In this document: positions 36,375 to 45,293 of the stretch, one piece after another
How positions within the stretch are numbered: the stretch's first letter is position 1
Layout: every line of letters starts with the position of its first letter
Source of the DNA: CBDCFV01 sp965203835
Lineage (GTDB): Bacteria > Chloroflexota > Dehalococcoidia > Lucifugimonadales > UBA3495
Assembly: GCA_965203835.1 (NCBI GenBank)
Contig: OZ241919.1
Span: 2,976,001 to 3,040,000, forward strand
Direction of reading: 5' to 3'
DNA: 64,000 nucleotides
Position numbers and translations under genes: made by a program
The notes under the pieces: model-generated
Told to the model about the DNA's origin: nothing
The model's database searches: none
What the model saw: the letters and a program-made list of their open reading frames with translations, nothing else

Positions 36375-37816
36375 TACAGTCGTTCGAGCAAATCAGACTT
36401 GGCCTTTTGTGCGGTTTCCGGGGAGTCGAACCAGTATTCGTCAAGCAGTGGGCCAATCTCTTTCTCGACCACTCGGACGAACCATTCCCTGGGGTGCGGT
36501 ATGGAAGAGCCGGCAGGGGGAGTCACATAACTATGGCCCACCCGGAATTGACGGCCCAATCTTCGATCGTCGGCAATTTGCCGGTTCAGGTTATCTAGCC
36601 GTGTTTCGATCTCTCCCAGGAATGGGACATCAATGCCGCAATGTTCGCTTACCCAGTCCCTCCAGAGTTGGCCGAAAGCGGGCTCCAATTCCTCGAAGGC
36701 GAAACGACGGCGGAAGGCCAGGTCTATCAGCGCTAAGGAGCGGTCGGCTATATTCATAGTGCCTATAACATACAGATTGCCGGGTATATAGAGTCGTTCG
36801 CTCTCCCACTTCCGATAACTCAGGGACAGCGCCTCGGCTTCGTTACGCTTGTCGGCTTCCAACAGTGTAAGCATCTCGCCGAAAACCTGCGCTGGGTTGC
36901 CCCGATTGATTTCCTCTATAACCATCACGCAGGGCGAATTGGGGTCGTCGCGGGCGGAGTTGATCATCTCCAGAAACGGCCCATCCACCAGTTCCAGCCG
37001 CCCGTTGCCCGATGGACGCCACCCCCGGACAAAGTCCTCGTATGACAGGTTGGGATGAAACTGCACGGCTAGGACATTGCCTTCATCTCGCTGTCCCATC
37101 AAGGCAAAGGCCAACTTCCGGGCCAGCCAGGTCTTGCCGGTTCCAGGCGGCCCTTGAAGGATTAGGTTTTTCTTGAGGCGCAACGTTTCGATAATGTCCT
37201 CAATCCTGGCACGTCCCAGAAAACAACCTTCGGCCATGATGTGGTCTATGGAGTAGGGTTCGGACTCGGAAGTGTCTTCCATTTCTTCGAGGTCGTAGGA
37301 ATCATCCGATACATCAGGTTCGCCTGACATATCATCGGACAACCCCCACTCCTTCAGGAATCGTCCATAATCCTGATGTTTGTTCTCAAATGTAAAGCCA
37401 ATCAACCCTTCGGCAGCCCAAGGTATTCTCCCGGTCCCCGGCCAAACTTCCCAAACGGTCGATCTGTTGGTATAGAAGTACCATTCACGGATAGGCCCGA
37501 CGCCTGTCCAGTCTACCTCAACATGGCGGCCATCTCTCAAGTTCTTCGTAATCGTTCCTGTTGCTTTGATGGCCATCGTCGAAACGTTGTGTCCACGGTT
37601 ATCGAACGGGAGACTGTATTTTCGCCTGTACGCCGCCTTGATGGCGATGCGGTCTCCAGCCCGCATTGATCTTACCTGGTCCAGGTATCTGTCATAATAG
37701 CCGTTCTCCCAGATGCCCTGTTGTATGAACCGGTCGGTCTGGTCGTCCGTCCCTCCGTAGGACGCTCCCACAAACCAGCAAGGTCTTTGCTCGGTGGCTT
37801 CGGGTATGGAGGTCAT
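36374..37816 (-). CDS. mcrB: McrB-like AAA+ GTPase with EVE/PUA-like sensor domain
   Basis: 480 residues. AAA+ core: GPPGTGKTWLARKLA near residue 220, VMVIEEINRGNPAQVFGEML and GTMNIADRSLALIDLAFRRR, all typical of McrB. The N-terminal 120 residues (CWFVGASYGGTDDQTDRF, MRAGDRIAIKAAYRRK, ATGTITKNL) look like an EVE/PUA-type domain, which in McrB relatives recognises modified bases. An acidic linker (DDSYDLEEMEDTSESE) joins the two. AGGG lies before the ATG. Modified-DNA specificity is inferred, not shown. Confidence 0.88.
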   Translation of the reverse strand: MTSIPEATEQRPCWFVGASYGGTDDQTDRFIQQGIWENGYYDRYLDQVRSMRAGDRIAIKAAYRRKYSLPFDNRGHNVSTMAIKATGTITKNLRDGRHVEVDWTGVGPIREWYFYTNRSTVWEVWPGTGRIPWAAEGLIGFTFENKHQDYGRFLKEWGLSDDMSGEPDVSDDSYDLEEMEDTSESEPYSIDHIMAEGCFLGRARIEDIIETLRLKKNLILQGPPGTGKTWLARKLAFALMGQRDEGNVLAVQFHPNLSYEDFVRGWRPSGNGRLELVDGPFLEMINSARDDPNSPCVMVIEEINRGNPAQVFGEMLTLLEADKRNEAEALSLSYRKWESERLYIPGNLYVIGTMNIADRSLALIDLAFRRRFAFEELEPAFGQLWRDWVSEHCGIDVPFLGEIETRLDNLNRQIADDRRLGRQFRVGHSYVTPPAGSSIPHPREWFVRVVEKEIGPLLDEYWFDSPETAQKAKSDLLERL

Positions 37817-37913
37817 ATTTCTTTACCCTCCGGGACCGTGTTTGGTTTATGCCGATTATAATCACGTCTCATCGACCGTCATTGCGAATCCTGACTTTGC
37901 TTGTTCCCCGCAT

Positions 37914-37947
37914 CCTTGACCCTGCCAACCGGCGCCGCTTGCAATCG
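37914..37947 (+). repeat. 34-bp direct repeat, copy 1 (vestigial ffh-promoter-like)
   Basis: Matches 38939-38972 at 29 of 34 positions without gaps. It contains TTGACC, an 18-base spacer and TGCAAT, so it looks like a degraded copy of the ffh promoter. No plus-strand gene follows; it lies just beyond the 3' end of the Uma2 gene. Confidence 0.65.
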
Positions 37948-37985
37948 AGGCGTGGCGGTTGAGACGGGCGGGCGGGCTGAAAGCG

Positions 37986-38771
37986 CTACTGGCCGGATTG
38001 CAGGGAGCGCAACCGCTCGCGCAGCAAACGGATCTCGTCCTCGGCATTTTGCAACGCCGCTTCGGCAGTTCGCTGCGCCGCCTCGGCATTTTGCCGCGCC
38101 GCCGCTTCCTCAAGCCTAGCCTCTTCACTCTCCCGGGGAGTGAGGAGCCACTGCCCGCTCGCCGGGTCGTACAGGCGCAATTCCAAGCCGGGCAGCTCGC
38201 AGATGTCCAGCCCCAAAACGGTGCTGTGGCCCCGCAGGATGTCAGCGCCGTCCGTATCCAGTGGTATTGGCCGGTACTCCCCATCTGCCAACCGTTCGCC
38301 GGACAGAGCTGGAGTGAAACACTCGCCCGTGGGGTCGAACCGCCAGTATTCCGTTACTCCCATCCCGGCGTAGATGTCCCGCTTTTCGGTTACGTCACGC
38401 CGCCAAGTGCCTTGCGACGCTATCTCCATTACAAAGTCCGGCGCTTTCCCCTCCCGCCACACCAGCCAGGAATGACGGCGGTGGTTGCCTGTGGCCCCGA
38501 ACACCGCGAAAACGTCCGGCGCGACCCGCGTGGTGTTGTCGTTCATACGGTAGTACACCAGCATGTCGCCGGCGACGTAAACATCGGTGCGGTTGATGAA
38601 CCAGTTGCGCAGGGCGGCGATTGTATCGGTCATCGGGACGTATTGGAAATCGGTTTCCGCCATAGGTTCGCCGTCCGAGGAAGGATATTCGATGCTCAGG
38701 TCGTCTTCCGCATCCTCGTGGGGTCTGCCTGCGGCGGATTTGATGGCCGCCGGGGTACGTTTGGTAGCCAT
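37986..38771 (-). CDS. Uma2-family protein with C-terminal coiled coil
   Basis: 261 residues. Uma2 core: VAPDVFAVFGATGNHRR, DFVMEIASQGTWRRDVTEKR, YAGMGVTEYWRFDPTGE. The last 50 residues (EEARLEEAAARQNAEAAQRT and on) form an Ala/Glu coiled coil, a common Uma2 tail. It is the second Uma2 protein in the window and is only distantly similar to the one at 25980. It is flanked by 34-bp direct repeats and lies 169 bases upstream of mcrB on the same strand, so association with the restriction genes is possible. Confidence 0.87.
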   Translation of the reverse strand: MATKRTPAAIKSAAGRPHEDAEDDLSIEYPSSDGEPMAETDFQYVPMTDTIAALRNWFINRTDVYVAGDMLVYYRMNDNTTRVAPDVFAVFGATGNHRRHSWLVWREGKAPDFVMEIASQGTWRRDVTEKRDIYAGMGVTEYWRFDPTGECFTPALSGERLADGEYRPIPLDTDGADILRGHSTVLGLDICELPGLELRLYDPASGQWLLTPRESEEARLEEAAARQNAEAAQRTAEAALQNAEDEIRLLRERLRSLQSGQ

Positions 38772-38938
38772 TTACGCTGCTCTCCGGCTGGGGAATTGGA
38801 CTGGACCGTGTATAGATTAACACAGGTGGAACGGCGTGACTTGTATGACTGCGCACGATTGGCGGGGGTATTCTCAACACGCGCAGGCAATGCGGATACG
38901 AATGTCAACATGAGTGGAGAATACTGTATTCCCAGCAG

Positions 38939-38972
38939 CCTTGACCCTTCCAACCTGCCCCGCCTACAATCG
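38939..38972 (+). promoter_or_regulatory. ffh promoter (and direct repeat copy 2)
   Basis: TTGACC at 38941-38946, 18-base spacer, TACAAT at 38965-38970; start near 38977, 61 bases before the ffh GTG. The same 34 bases recur at 37914-37947. Confidence 0.65.
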
Positions 38973-39037
38973 TAAAGTGGACACGACATAAGCTCGCCGG
39001 GACAGCGCAATCACCCGGCGGCCTTGGGAGCTGCGAA

Positions 39038-40368
<1,331 letters not shown>

Positions 40369-40372
<4 letters not shown>

Positions 40373-41286
40373 GCCGCTCCCGTCCTCATCGAAGTAAACA
40401 TGTACACCGTGGCGTATGTCCGCCACGGCGACCAGCGGGCGGCGAACTCCTCCACCTGACGGTCGTTTACCTCTTCGCCGTTGAAGTACAGCCGGGAGAC
40501 CACCCGCCGCAGGGCCAGGTCCCCCAACGGCAGGGCGTCGGGCCTTCCCAACGCCCGTATCAGCAGCCATTGGGCAGTCCACGTTCCTACACCGCGGAGC
40601 GCGACCGTCTGCTTGACCACCTCGTCGTCGCTCAGCCGGTGCAGGCCCTCCATCCCCGTCGGGTCCTCCAAGGCGGTGCAGGCTATCCCGTGAACGTACT
40701 CCGCCTTGCGCTGGCTGAGCTTCAATTGCCGCAGGTCGTCCACGGGTTGAGCGGCCAGGGTCTCGGGCCGGGGAAAGGCATAGTAGGTCTCCCCGTCAAC
40801 GGTCAGCCGGGGCCCGTGGGTCTCGATGAACAGGCCGCGGATGACGCGGGCGACGTGAGTGGAGATTTGCTGGCCCATGATGGCCAGCGCCAGCGCCTCG
40901 AACACCGACGAGGTGTGGGGAAGGTGCAGCCCGTTGAACCTCTCGGTCATCCCGGCCAAGGCTGCGTCTTTGCCAGCCATGTCGTAAAAGGGCGCCAGGT
41001 CCTGATGAGTGCCCAGCAGCCAAGCCACCCGCTCCGTTGCCTTCTCAACAACATCCGGGGTTAAATTGTCACCCTGTAATTCCACTTCCAGCCGGGGACT
41101 GTCGATGTCCCCCGCCGAAGACACCGACGCCAGCGCCAGCGTGCCGTTCAAGTCCAGCAGGCGGCGGTACACCCCGTCGGTCAGGGAATCGGTCCCGTAG
41201 CGGCCTTGAAAGTAGGTGTGATAGCCCGCCGTCAACTCGAAGTCGAAGGGCGGGACCGGTCGTATCGTTGTATAAGCCTTTTCCAT
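40369..41286 (-). CDS. DNA-3-methyladenine glycosylase (AlkA-like, HhH-GPD)
   Basis: 305 residues. Excises alkylated purines. The helix-hairpin-helix and catalytic Asp segment reads LRGVGTWTAQWLLIRALG followed by PLGDLALRR; the N-terminal domain (FDFELTAGYHTYF) is AlkA/Ogg-like. The start at 41286 (MEKAYTTIRP) lies 8 bases after the thpR stop; the longer frame is a shadow of thpR. It ends the four-gene minus-strand operon of amidohydrolase, Mug/TDG, ThpR and AlkA, two of which are DNA-repair glycosylases. Confidence 0.9.
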
Positions 41287-41294
41287 CCCGGCGT

Positions 41295-41900
41295 TCAACC
41301 TGCTGCGCCGTTCGACAACGGGGCGGACCCCAATGAGTCGTAGATGGCCCCTTGGGGTGTCAGGGTACTTTGGACCAAGTGCATCGAGTCCACCGTCCAC
41401 GACTCCACCGGCCCCAAGTCGGTTGTGGACATGACGTTGCCGATCTGCTGCCGGGCCCCTTTCCCAACGCTGGCCCGCACCCGTCCGATGGTCAGATGGG
41501 GGTTGAAGCGCCGCTTTTCCCGCCGGAACCCCAACGCCAGCATCGCTTGTTCCACCTCTTCCTGCAACCCCGCGAGGGCTTCCATGTCGCCGTTGACTCC
41601 CGACCACAATACCCTGGGTTGACGCTCGTTGGGAAACACCCCCAAGGAAGACAGGGCCAAGTCAAAGGGAGCGGCCTGCCGTCCAACGTCTCCCATTGCT
41701 TCCAGCACCGGCTCTTTCCAAGCGGAGTTGATGTTGCCGAAGAACTTCAGCGTCAGGTGGATTCCTTGCGGATCAACCCACTTGACGCCCGTTGGCACTT
41801 GCGCCTGCAACCGGCTCATGGTCCCGGACAGGACCGCGCGGCTCTCGCCGGGTATGAGTAACGCGACGAAAACGCGGATGTCCCCGCTCCGGTCTAGCAT
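41295..41900 (-). CDS. thpR: RNA 2',3'-cyclic phosphodiesterase (2H, ThpR/LigT family)
   Basis: 201 residues with the paired HxTx motifs of 2H phosphoesterases: HLTL near residue 48 and HLTI near 135, plus RVFVALLIP at the N-terminus and PRVLWSGV between. It opens 2',3'-cyclic phosphates in RNA; the biological substrate is uncertain. Its ATG overlaps the Mug/TDG stop by seven bases (ATGCTAG), and alkA follows by 8 bases, so it is firmly within the operon. Confidence 0.9.
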   Translation of the reverse strand: MLDRSGDIRVFVALLIPGESRAVLSGTMSRLQAQVPTGVKWVDPQGIHLTLKFFGNINSAWKEPVLEAMGDVGRQAAPFDLALSSLGVFPNERQPRVLWSGVNGDMEALAGLQEEVEQAMLALGFRREKRRFNPHLTIGRVRASVGKGARQQIGNVMSTTDLGPVESWTVDSMHLVQSTLTPQGAIYDSLGSAPLSNGAAG

Positions 41901-42436
41901 CCCGTCACCCCGTCCCGCAGTTGCCCCAGTTTCCGGTACCAGTCAGCCAAGTCATCCAAGGAATACACCGCGTTGGCGGGGCTGGGGTTGGGCGTGACGA
42001 ATACCTTGGTTTCGCCGATGCTCCGGGACTGCAAGCCCAACTCGGACTTTTCCCTGACTCCCAGCGCATAGCGAAGGTAGGCGTTGTACGCGGTGACGCC
42101 ATGAAAACATGCTATGCGCGGCTGAAATTCCATCAGCTTGCTTTCCAGAACCGGCGCCCAGCGGACAAAGTCCGCCGCCCTCAGCCCCGAGCCTTGCGCG
42201 GTGGGCCGCTTGACCACGTCGGTAAACCCTATGCCGTCCTCCAGCAGGCTGGAGTCCGACTCCGGGGAAAGCTCCCGCGCCACCAACCCGGAGCGGTTCA
42301 GCGCGGGCCAGAACCTGTTGCGCGGGTTGGCGAAGTAGTGGCCCATCCTGATGGAAGGAAGGGAAGGATTCAGCCCGACGAATACAATGTCCAGTCCAGG
42401 CCGCAGGTAGTCCGGCAAGGTCTCGAACTCTTCCAT
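41894..42436 (-). CDS. Mug/TDG-family uracil/thymine-DNA glycosylase
   Basis: 180 residues. The N-terminal active loop VFVGLNPSLPS (GxNPS form), HYFANPRNRFWPALNRSG and the C-terminal loop VTPNPSPANAVYS match the mismatch-specific uracil glycosylase family. It removes uracil or thymine opposite guanine. The start is ATG 42436, overlapping the stop of the amidohydrolase by one base (TGATG); longer open sequence upstream is a shadow. Confidence 0.9.
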   Translation of the reverse strand: MEEFETLPDYLRPGLDIVFVGLNPSLPSIRMGHYFANPRNRFWPALNRSGLVARELSPESDSSLLEDGIGFTDVVKRPTAQGSGLRAADFVRWAPVLESKLMEFQPRIACFHGVTAYNAYLRYALGVREKSELGLQSRSIGETKVFVTPNPSPANAVYSLDDLADWYRKLGQLRDGVTGC

Positions 42437-43290
42437 CAACCGTCCTGCTCTTGGATGCCGAATAACCGGGCGGCGTTGCCGCCCAGGACCAGTGCTTGGT
42501 CGTCCGCATCCAACCCCGACTCCTCCACTTGGGCCAGCAGACGCCGCGGTCTTATAAGCGGGTAGTCGGTGGCGAAAAGTATCCTGTCCGGCCCTACCAA
42601 ACGGGCAGCCACGCCGAAAATGTCCTGCTTGTACAGGAACGGAGAGGCCGCCGTGTCGAAGTAAACGTTCTGCAACGCCCGGCCCACCTCCGGCATCAGC
42701 GCGTAAAAAGGAAGGCCGCCGCCCCAGTGGGCGCAAATGATGACGGTCTCCGGGAAATTTTCAATGAACCGGCACAATTTGTCCGGCGTAGTGTTCCCCT
42801 TTCCCGGGTACAGGTGCCCCACCGGCTCGGACGCATGAATCAGCACCGACATCCCCAGCCGCACCGCCGCCTCCATGAAGGGGGCCATCCGTGGCCCGTC
42901 GGTAATGTCCAGCCCCTGGGTGTCGGGATGAATTTCGCCGACCCCTTTCAGCCCCGCCGCGGCGCACCGTTCCATCTCGTCCAGGGCGGCGTCACCCCAG
43001 CAAGGGTTGACGGAGCAGAACCCTGCCAGCCGGTCCGGGAACCGTTGCACCGACTCGGCAATATAGTCGTTGGACTCTCGGGCCAGCCCCGGATCGTTCC
43101 AGCCTATCCCCACAATAATGGAACGGTCCACCCCATCCCGGTCCATGCTTTCCAGCAGCGTTTCAGCGGTGACCAGGACCGCCTTGGGGTTGGAGAAAAG
43201 AGCGGCGAAGGTGGCGTCGCGGCGCACCAGTTCGTCGCGCCGCCGCTGGAAGCTTGCCGGGAAAATAAGACAATGGCTGTCAATCACCAT
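42436..43290 (-). CDS. Amidohydrolase-2 family metal-dependent hydrolase
   Basis: 284 residues, TIM-barrel of the amidohydrolase-2/decarboxylase group: LIHASEP near 151, ICAHWGGGLPF near 185 and LFATDYPLIRP near 245, giving the later His and Asp ligands. The first metal motif is odd: it reads IDSHCLIF, so the expected second His of HxH is Leu8. Metal binding may therefore be altered. First gene of a tight minus-strand operon with DNA- and RNA-repair enzymes; the link is positional only. Confidence 0.82.
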   Translation of the reverse strand: MVIDSHCLIFPASFQRRRDELVRRDATFAALFSNPKAVLVTAETLLESMDRDGVDRSIIVGIGWNDPGLARESNDYIAESVQRFPDRLAGFCSVNPCWGDAALDEMERCAAAGLKGVGEIHPDTQGLDITDGPRMAPFMEAAVRLGMSVLIHASEPVGHLYPGKGNTTPDKLCRFIENFPETVIICAHWGGGLPFYALMPEVGRALQNVYFDTAASPFLYKQDIFGVAARLVGPDRILFATDYPLIRPRRLLAQVEESGLDADDQALVLGGNAARLFGIQEQDG

Positions 43291-43379
43291 ATCGCGCCCG
43301 GCAATTATATGTTGGGCATGGTCGATTTGCCAGCGGGGTACTGTGTAACTGGCCCTGAACTTGGCGCACTACCCAACCT

Positions 43380-43404
43380 GTCATTCCCACGAAGGCGGGA
43401 ATCC
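43380..43404 (+). repeat. Palindromic repeat (ATTCCCAC/GCGGGAAT)
   Basis: One mismatched copy of the dispersed palindrome: arms ATTCCCAC and GCGGGAAT around GAAG. It lies between the amidohydrolase start and the RNA candidate, and marks the left edge of the accessory region. Confidence 0.78.
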
Positions 43405-43417
43405 AGAGGAATGGATG

Positions 43418-43426
43418 TGGTACAAT
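43418..43426 (+). promoter_or_regulatory. Extended -10 before the structured RNA
   Basis: TGGTACAAT, an extended -10 (TGn + TACAAT), placing a start near 43433, just before the first hairpin of the RNA candidate. No -35 consensus. Confidence 0.45.
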
Positions 43427-43440
43427 CCAACCCCTCAAAC

Positions 43441-43540
43441 AAAAATTGCTGCCCTGGTGTTGGTAGCACCAGGGCGGCGGTGAGGATGCGGAACACAGAC
43501 ACTCCTCACAGGCTATGCCGTCCGTTCCGCAGCGGGCGGC
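43441..43540 (+). ncRNA. Structured RNA candidate, HEARO/omega-RNA-like
   Basis: Three helices are directly visible. (1) GCCCTGGTG (43451-43459) with CACCAGGGC (43467-43475). (2) GTGAGGA (43480-43486) with TCCTCAC (43503-43509), extendable by GGGCGGC (43472-43478) with GCCGTCC (43517-43523). (3) TGCGGAAC (43487-43494) with GTTCCGCA (43524-43531), which crosses helix 2 and so forms a pseudoknot. A -10 box precedes it. The hairpin-plus-pseudoknot layout upstream of an HNH-containing gene resembles, from memory, HEARO RNAs, the guide RNAs of IscB/IsrB. No IscB ORF is present here; the assignment is tentative. Confidence 0.5.
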
Positions 43541-43559
43541 GTTTTGGTTGGAGTGCAAC

Positions 43560-44137
43560 ATGGAATGTGGGGAGACCGCCGTGCCGCAACCCAACTTTGC
43601 TGACAAGACCATCTGGACCGGGGAACGTACGACTACCCCACGCAGAAGCCCCTGGCCCTCCTAGAGCGCATCATCAAGGCCAGCAGCAACGAGGGTGACA
43701 TGGTCCTTGACCCCTTTTGCGGGTGCGCCACCGCCTGCGTCGCCGCCGACAACCTGGGCCGCCAGTGGGTGGGCATCGACATCTCCCCCAAGGCCGTCGA
43801 GCTGGTCAACATACGCCTGCAACAGACCATGGGCAGCCTGTTCCACCACGGCTACGTCACCGCCCGCACCGACATTCCTCGGCGGACTGACATCGACGCG
43901 CCCATCAACTACCGCCAGAACAAGCACACCCTCTTCGGTCGGCAGGAGGGGCTGTGCAACGGTTGCAAGGGAGACTTCCCCTTCAAGCTGTTCGAGGTTG
44001 ACCACATCGTCCCCCAGTCCCGGGGCGGTACGGACCACTTGGACAACCTGCAACTGCTGTGCTCAAGTTGCAACCGCATCAAGGGCAACCGGCCCCAGGA
44101 GTATTTGGTTGCAAGGCTGGCGGAGATTGGAGTTTAA
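43560..44137 (+). pseudogene. DNA methylase fused to HNH domain, internally deleted and frameshifted
   Basis: The N-terminus from ATG 43560 (PQPNFADKTIWTG) is that of N4/N6 DNA methylases, but the DPPF catalytic region is absent: the sequence jumps directly to GERT and, after a one-base frameshift near 43625-43628, to YPTQKPLALLERII and DPFCGCATACVAADNLGRQW, the AdoMet-binding part. An intact HNH domain follows (CNGCKGDFPFKLFEVDHIVP, then CSSCNRIKGNRP). The stop is at 44137. Without the methylase core the protein cannot methylate. An internal ATG (43700) could still express the remainder with the HNH domain. Confidence 0.78.
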
Positions 44138-44151
44138 GGAGCCATTAACCT

Positions 44152-44412
44152 ATGCTTCCTGAAACAATATCTCCAGTGGACTGCTTTACTATAGTTGGGT
44201 TGGCCTTTGACATAGTGGGCGTAAGCTTGTTATTTCGGTTTGCTCCAGAAAAGAAACCTCACCCTCGGTCTCTAACGTTCTTCGAACCCGAAAAACACTA
44301 TGTAGACGAGTGGGAGAAAGACAACAGGCGTAGGAATTTCTGGACCCCAATAGGGTTCCTGTCAATAATCATTGGCTTTACCATCCAAGCATTAGGGGCT
44401 GCATTATTGTGA
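44152..44412 (+). CDS. Small two-helix membrane protein, unknown
   Basis: 86 residues with hydrophobic segments at about 12-28 (FTIVGLAFDIVGVSLLF) and 66-86 (IGFLSIIIGFTIQALGAALL), separated by a charged loop. No family recognised. TAAGGAG lies before the ATG. It starts 14 bases after the methylase-HNH stop and 26 bases before the next gene, so it seems part of an accessory unit. Base composition is less GC-rich than the core genes around it. Confidence 0.6.
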   Translation: MLPETISPVDCFTIVGLAFDIVGVSLLFRFAPEKKPHPRSLTFFEPEKHYVDEWEKDNRRRNFWTPIGFLSIIIGFTIQALGAALL

Positions 44413-44438
44413 GCTAATATTTGATTGAAGGTTGCGAG

Positions 44439-44918
44439 ATGACACAACAGATATCGGCCCCGGCAGTGATGGCGGACATCCACGAATACCTTATTAACGA
44501 GGTGGGACCTTTCCGGGAGGAGGTTTTCGGCATTTGGACAGAGGTGGTTGCCGTGAAAATCGGCATCAAGGAAGCACTGTTGGGCCGACGACTTTCCCGC
44601 CTCACCAACAACTACCAGTCATTAGCCCAAAGGTGGCCCGATATTAGGCGAAAGGCAGTTAGTATGGATGCACTCATATCGGGCAACCATTCCGAAGGGG
44701 TACAGAAGCTTGCTGAATTAATGCGCGAACCAGTTCTGATGGATAGCATCAGGAGATCAGAAGCCGACGTTAGTTCTCTGATGCGCGACCTGGCAGACAG
44801 CCTAAGAGGTCTCAGATTAGAAGCTGACTTCAAACGGTCCGGCTTCTTATCCTCTACAGCAATAGTGTTGGCAACCGGTTCATTGTCAGCAACTGTGCTA
44901 CTTAATATCCTGCGATAG
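44439..44918 (+). CDS. Helical protein with C-terminal membrane anchor, unknown
   Basis: 159 residues from ATG 44439; a TTG six codons upstream is also possible. Almost wholly alpha-helical and charged, with a single hydrophobic C-terminal segment (SSTAIVLATGSLSATVLLNI). No motif recognised. It lies 26 bases after the two-helix protein, and the two may form a membrane-associated pair. Confidence 0.6.
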   Translation: MTQQISAPAVMADIHEYLINEVGPFREEVFGIWTEVVAVKIGIKEALLGRRLSRLTNNYQSLAQRWPDIRRKAVSMDALISGNHSEGVQKLAELMREPVLMDSIRRSEADVSSLMRDLADSLRGLRLEADFKRSGFLSSTAIVLATGSLSATVLLNILR

Positions 44919-45018
44919 CTCAACTCTTGTCGGAAGCTATGACGGTGTTTTATACCGTACACTCCCTACGTCTTAATCACCCACACCAGCCCCGGCCCCG
45001 GATACAGGACGGATAGCG

Positions 45019-45046
45019 GCGAGGCTGGCGGAGATCAACGCATAGA
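45019..45046 (+). repeat. Duplicated 3' tail of the methylase-HNH gene
   Basis: GCGAGGCTGGCGGAGATC followed by a stop repeats the end of the methylase-HNH gene (GCAAGGCTGGCGGAGATT at about 44110), encoding ARLAEI in both. This suggests that the genes at 44152-44918 were inserted within or between copies of that gene family. Confidence 0.5.
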
Positions 45047-45058
45047 GGAGGCATCGAA

Positions 45059-45286
45059 TTGAGCACCTACGAAGACCTTCTACGACAGTACCAGAAAGCG
45101 CAGCAAGAGCTTGAGGAAGCCGAAGCACACCACGATACTGTCAACCAGCGACACAATTTCAGGTCGGGAGATGTAATCTATCAACGGCCTGACCACCCCG
45201 AAGTCCAACAAGCTTGGGAGAGGTTACAAAAGGCACGGGAATGTGAGGCTGAATTGCTGAGGCAGTTGAGGGAATGGAGGGCCTGA
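45059..45286 (+). CDS. Small coiled-coil protein, unknown (TTG start)
   Basis: 75 residues, Glu/Gln/Arg-rich and predicted helical (LLRQYQKAQQELEEAEAHHD, then LQKARECEAELLRQLREW). AGAGGAGGC lies 6 bases before a TTG, making that start convincing. It precedes the 45294 gene by 7 bases and is probably translated with it. No known family. Confidence 0.62.
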   Translation: MSTYEDLLRQYQKAQQELEEAEAHHDTVNQRHNFRSGDVIYQRPDHPEVQQAWERLQKARECEAELLRQLREWRA

Positions 45287-45293
45287 ACCCATT

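Noticed and set aside
44950..45003. Minus-strand tail reading VLYPGPGLVWVIKT and a stop
   Set aside because: Looks protein-like but is too short to assign and has no upstream frame; could be chance.
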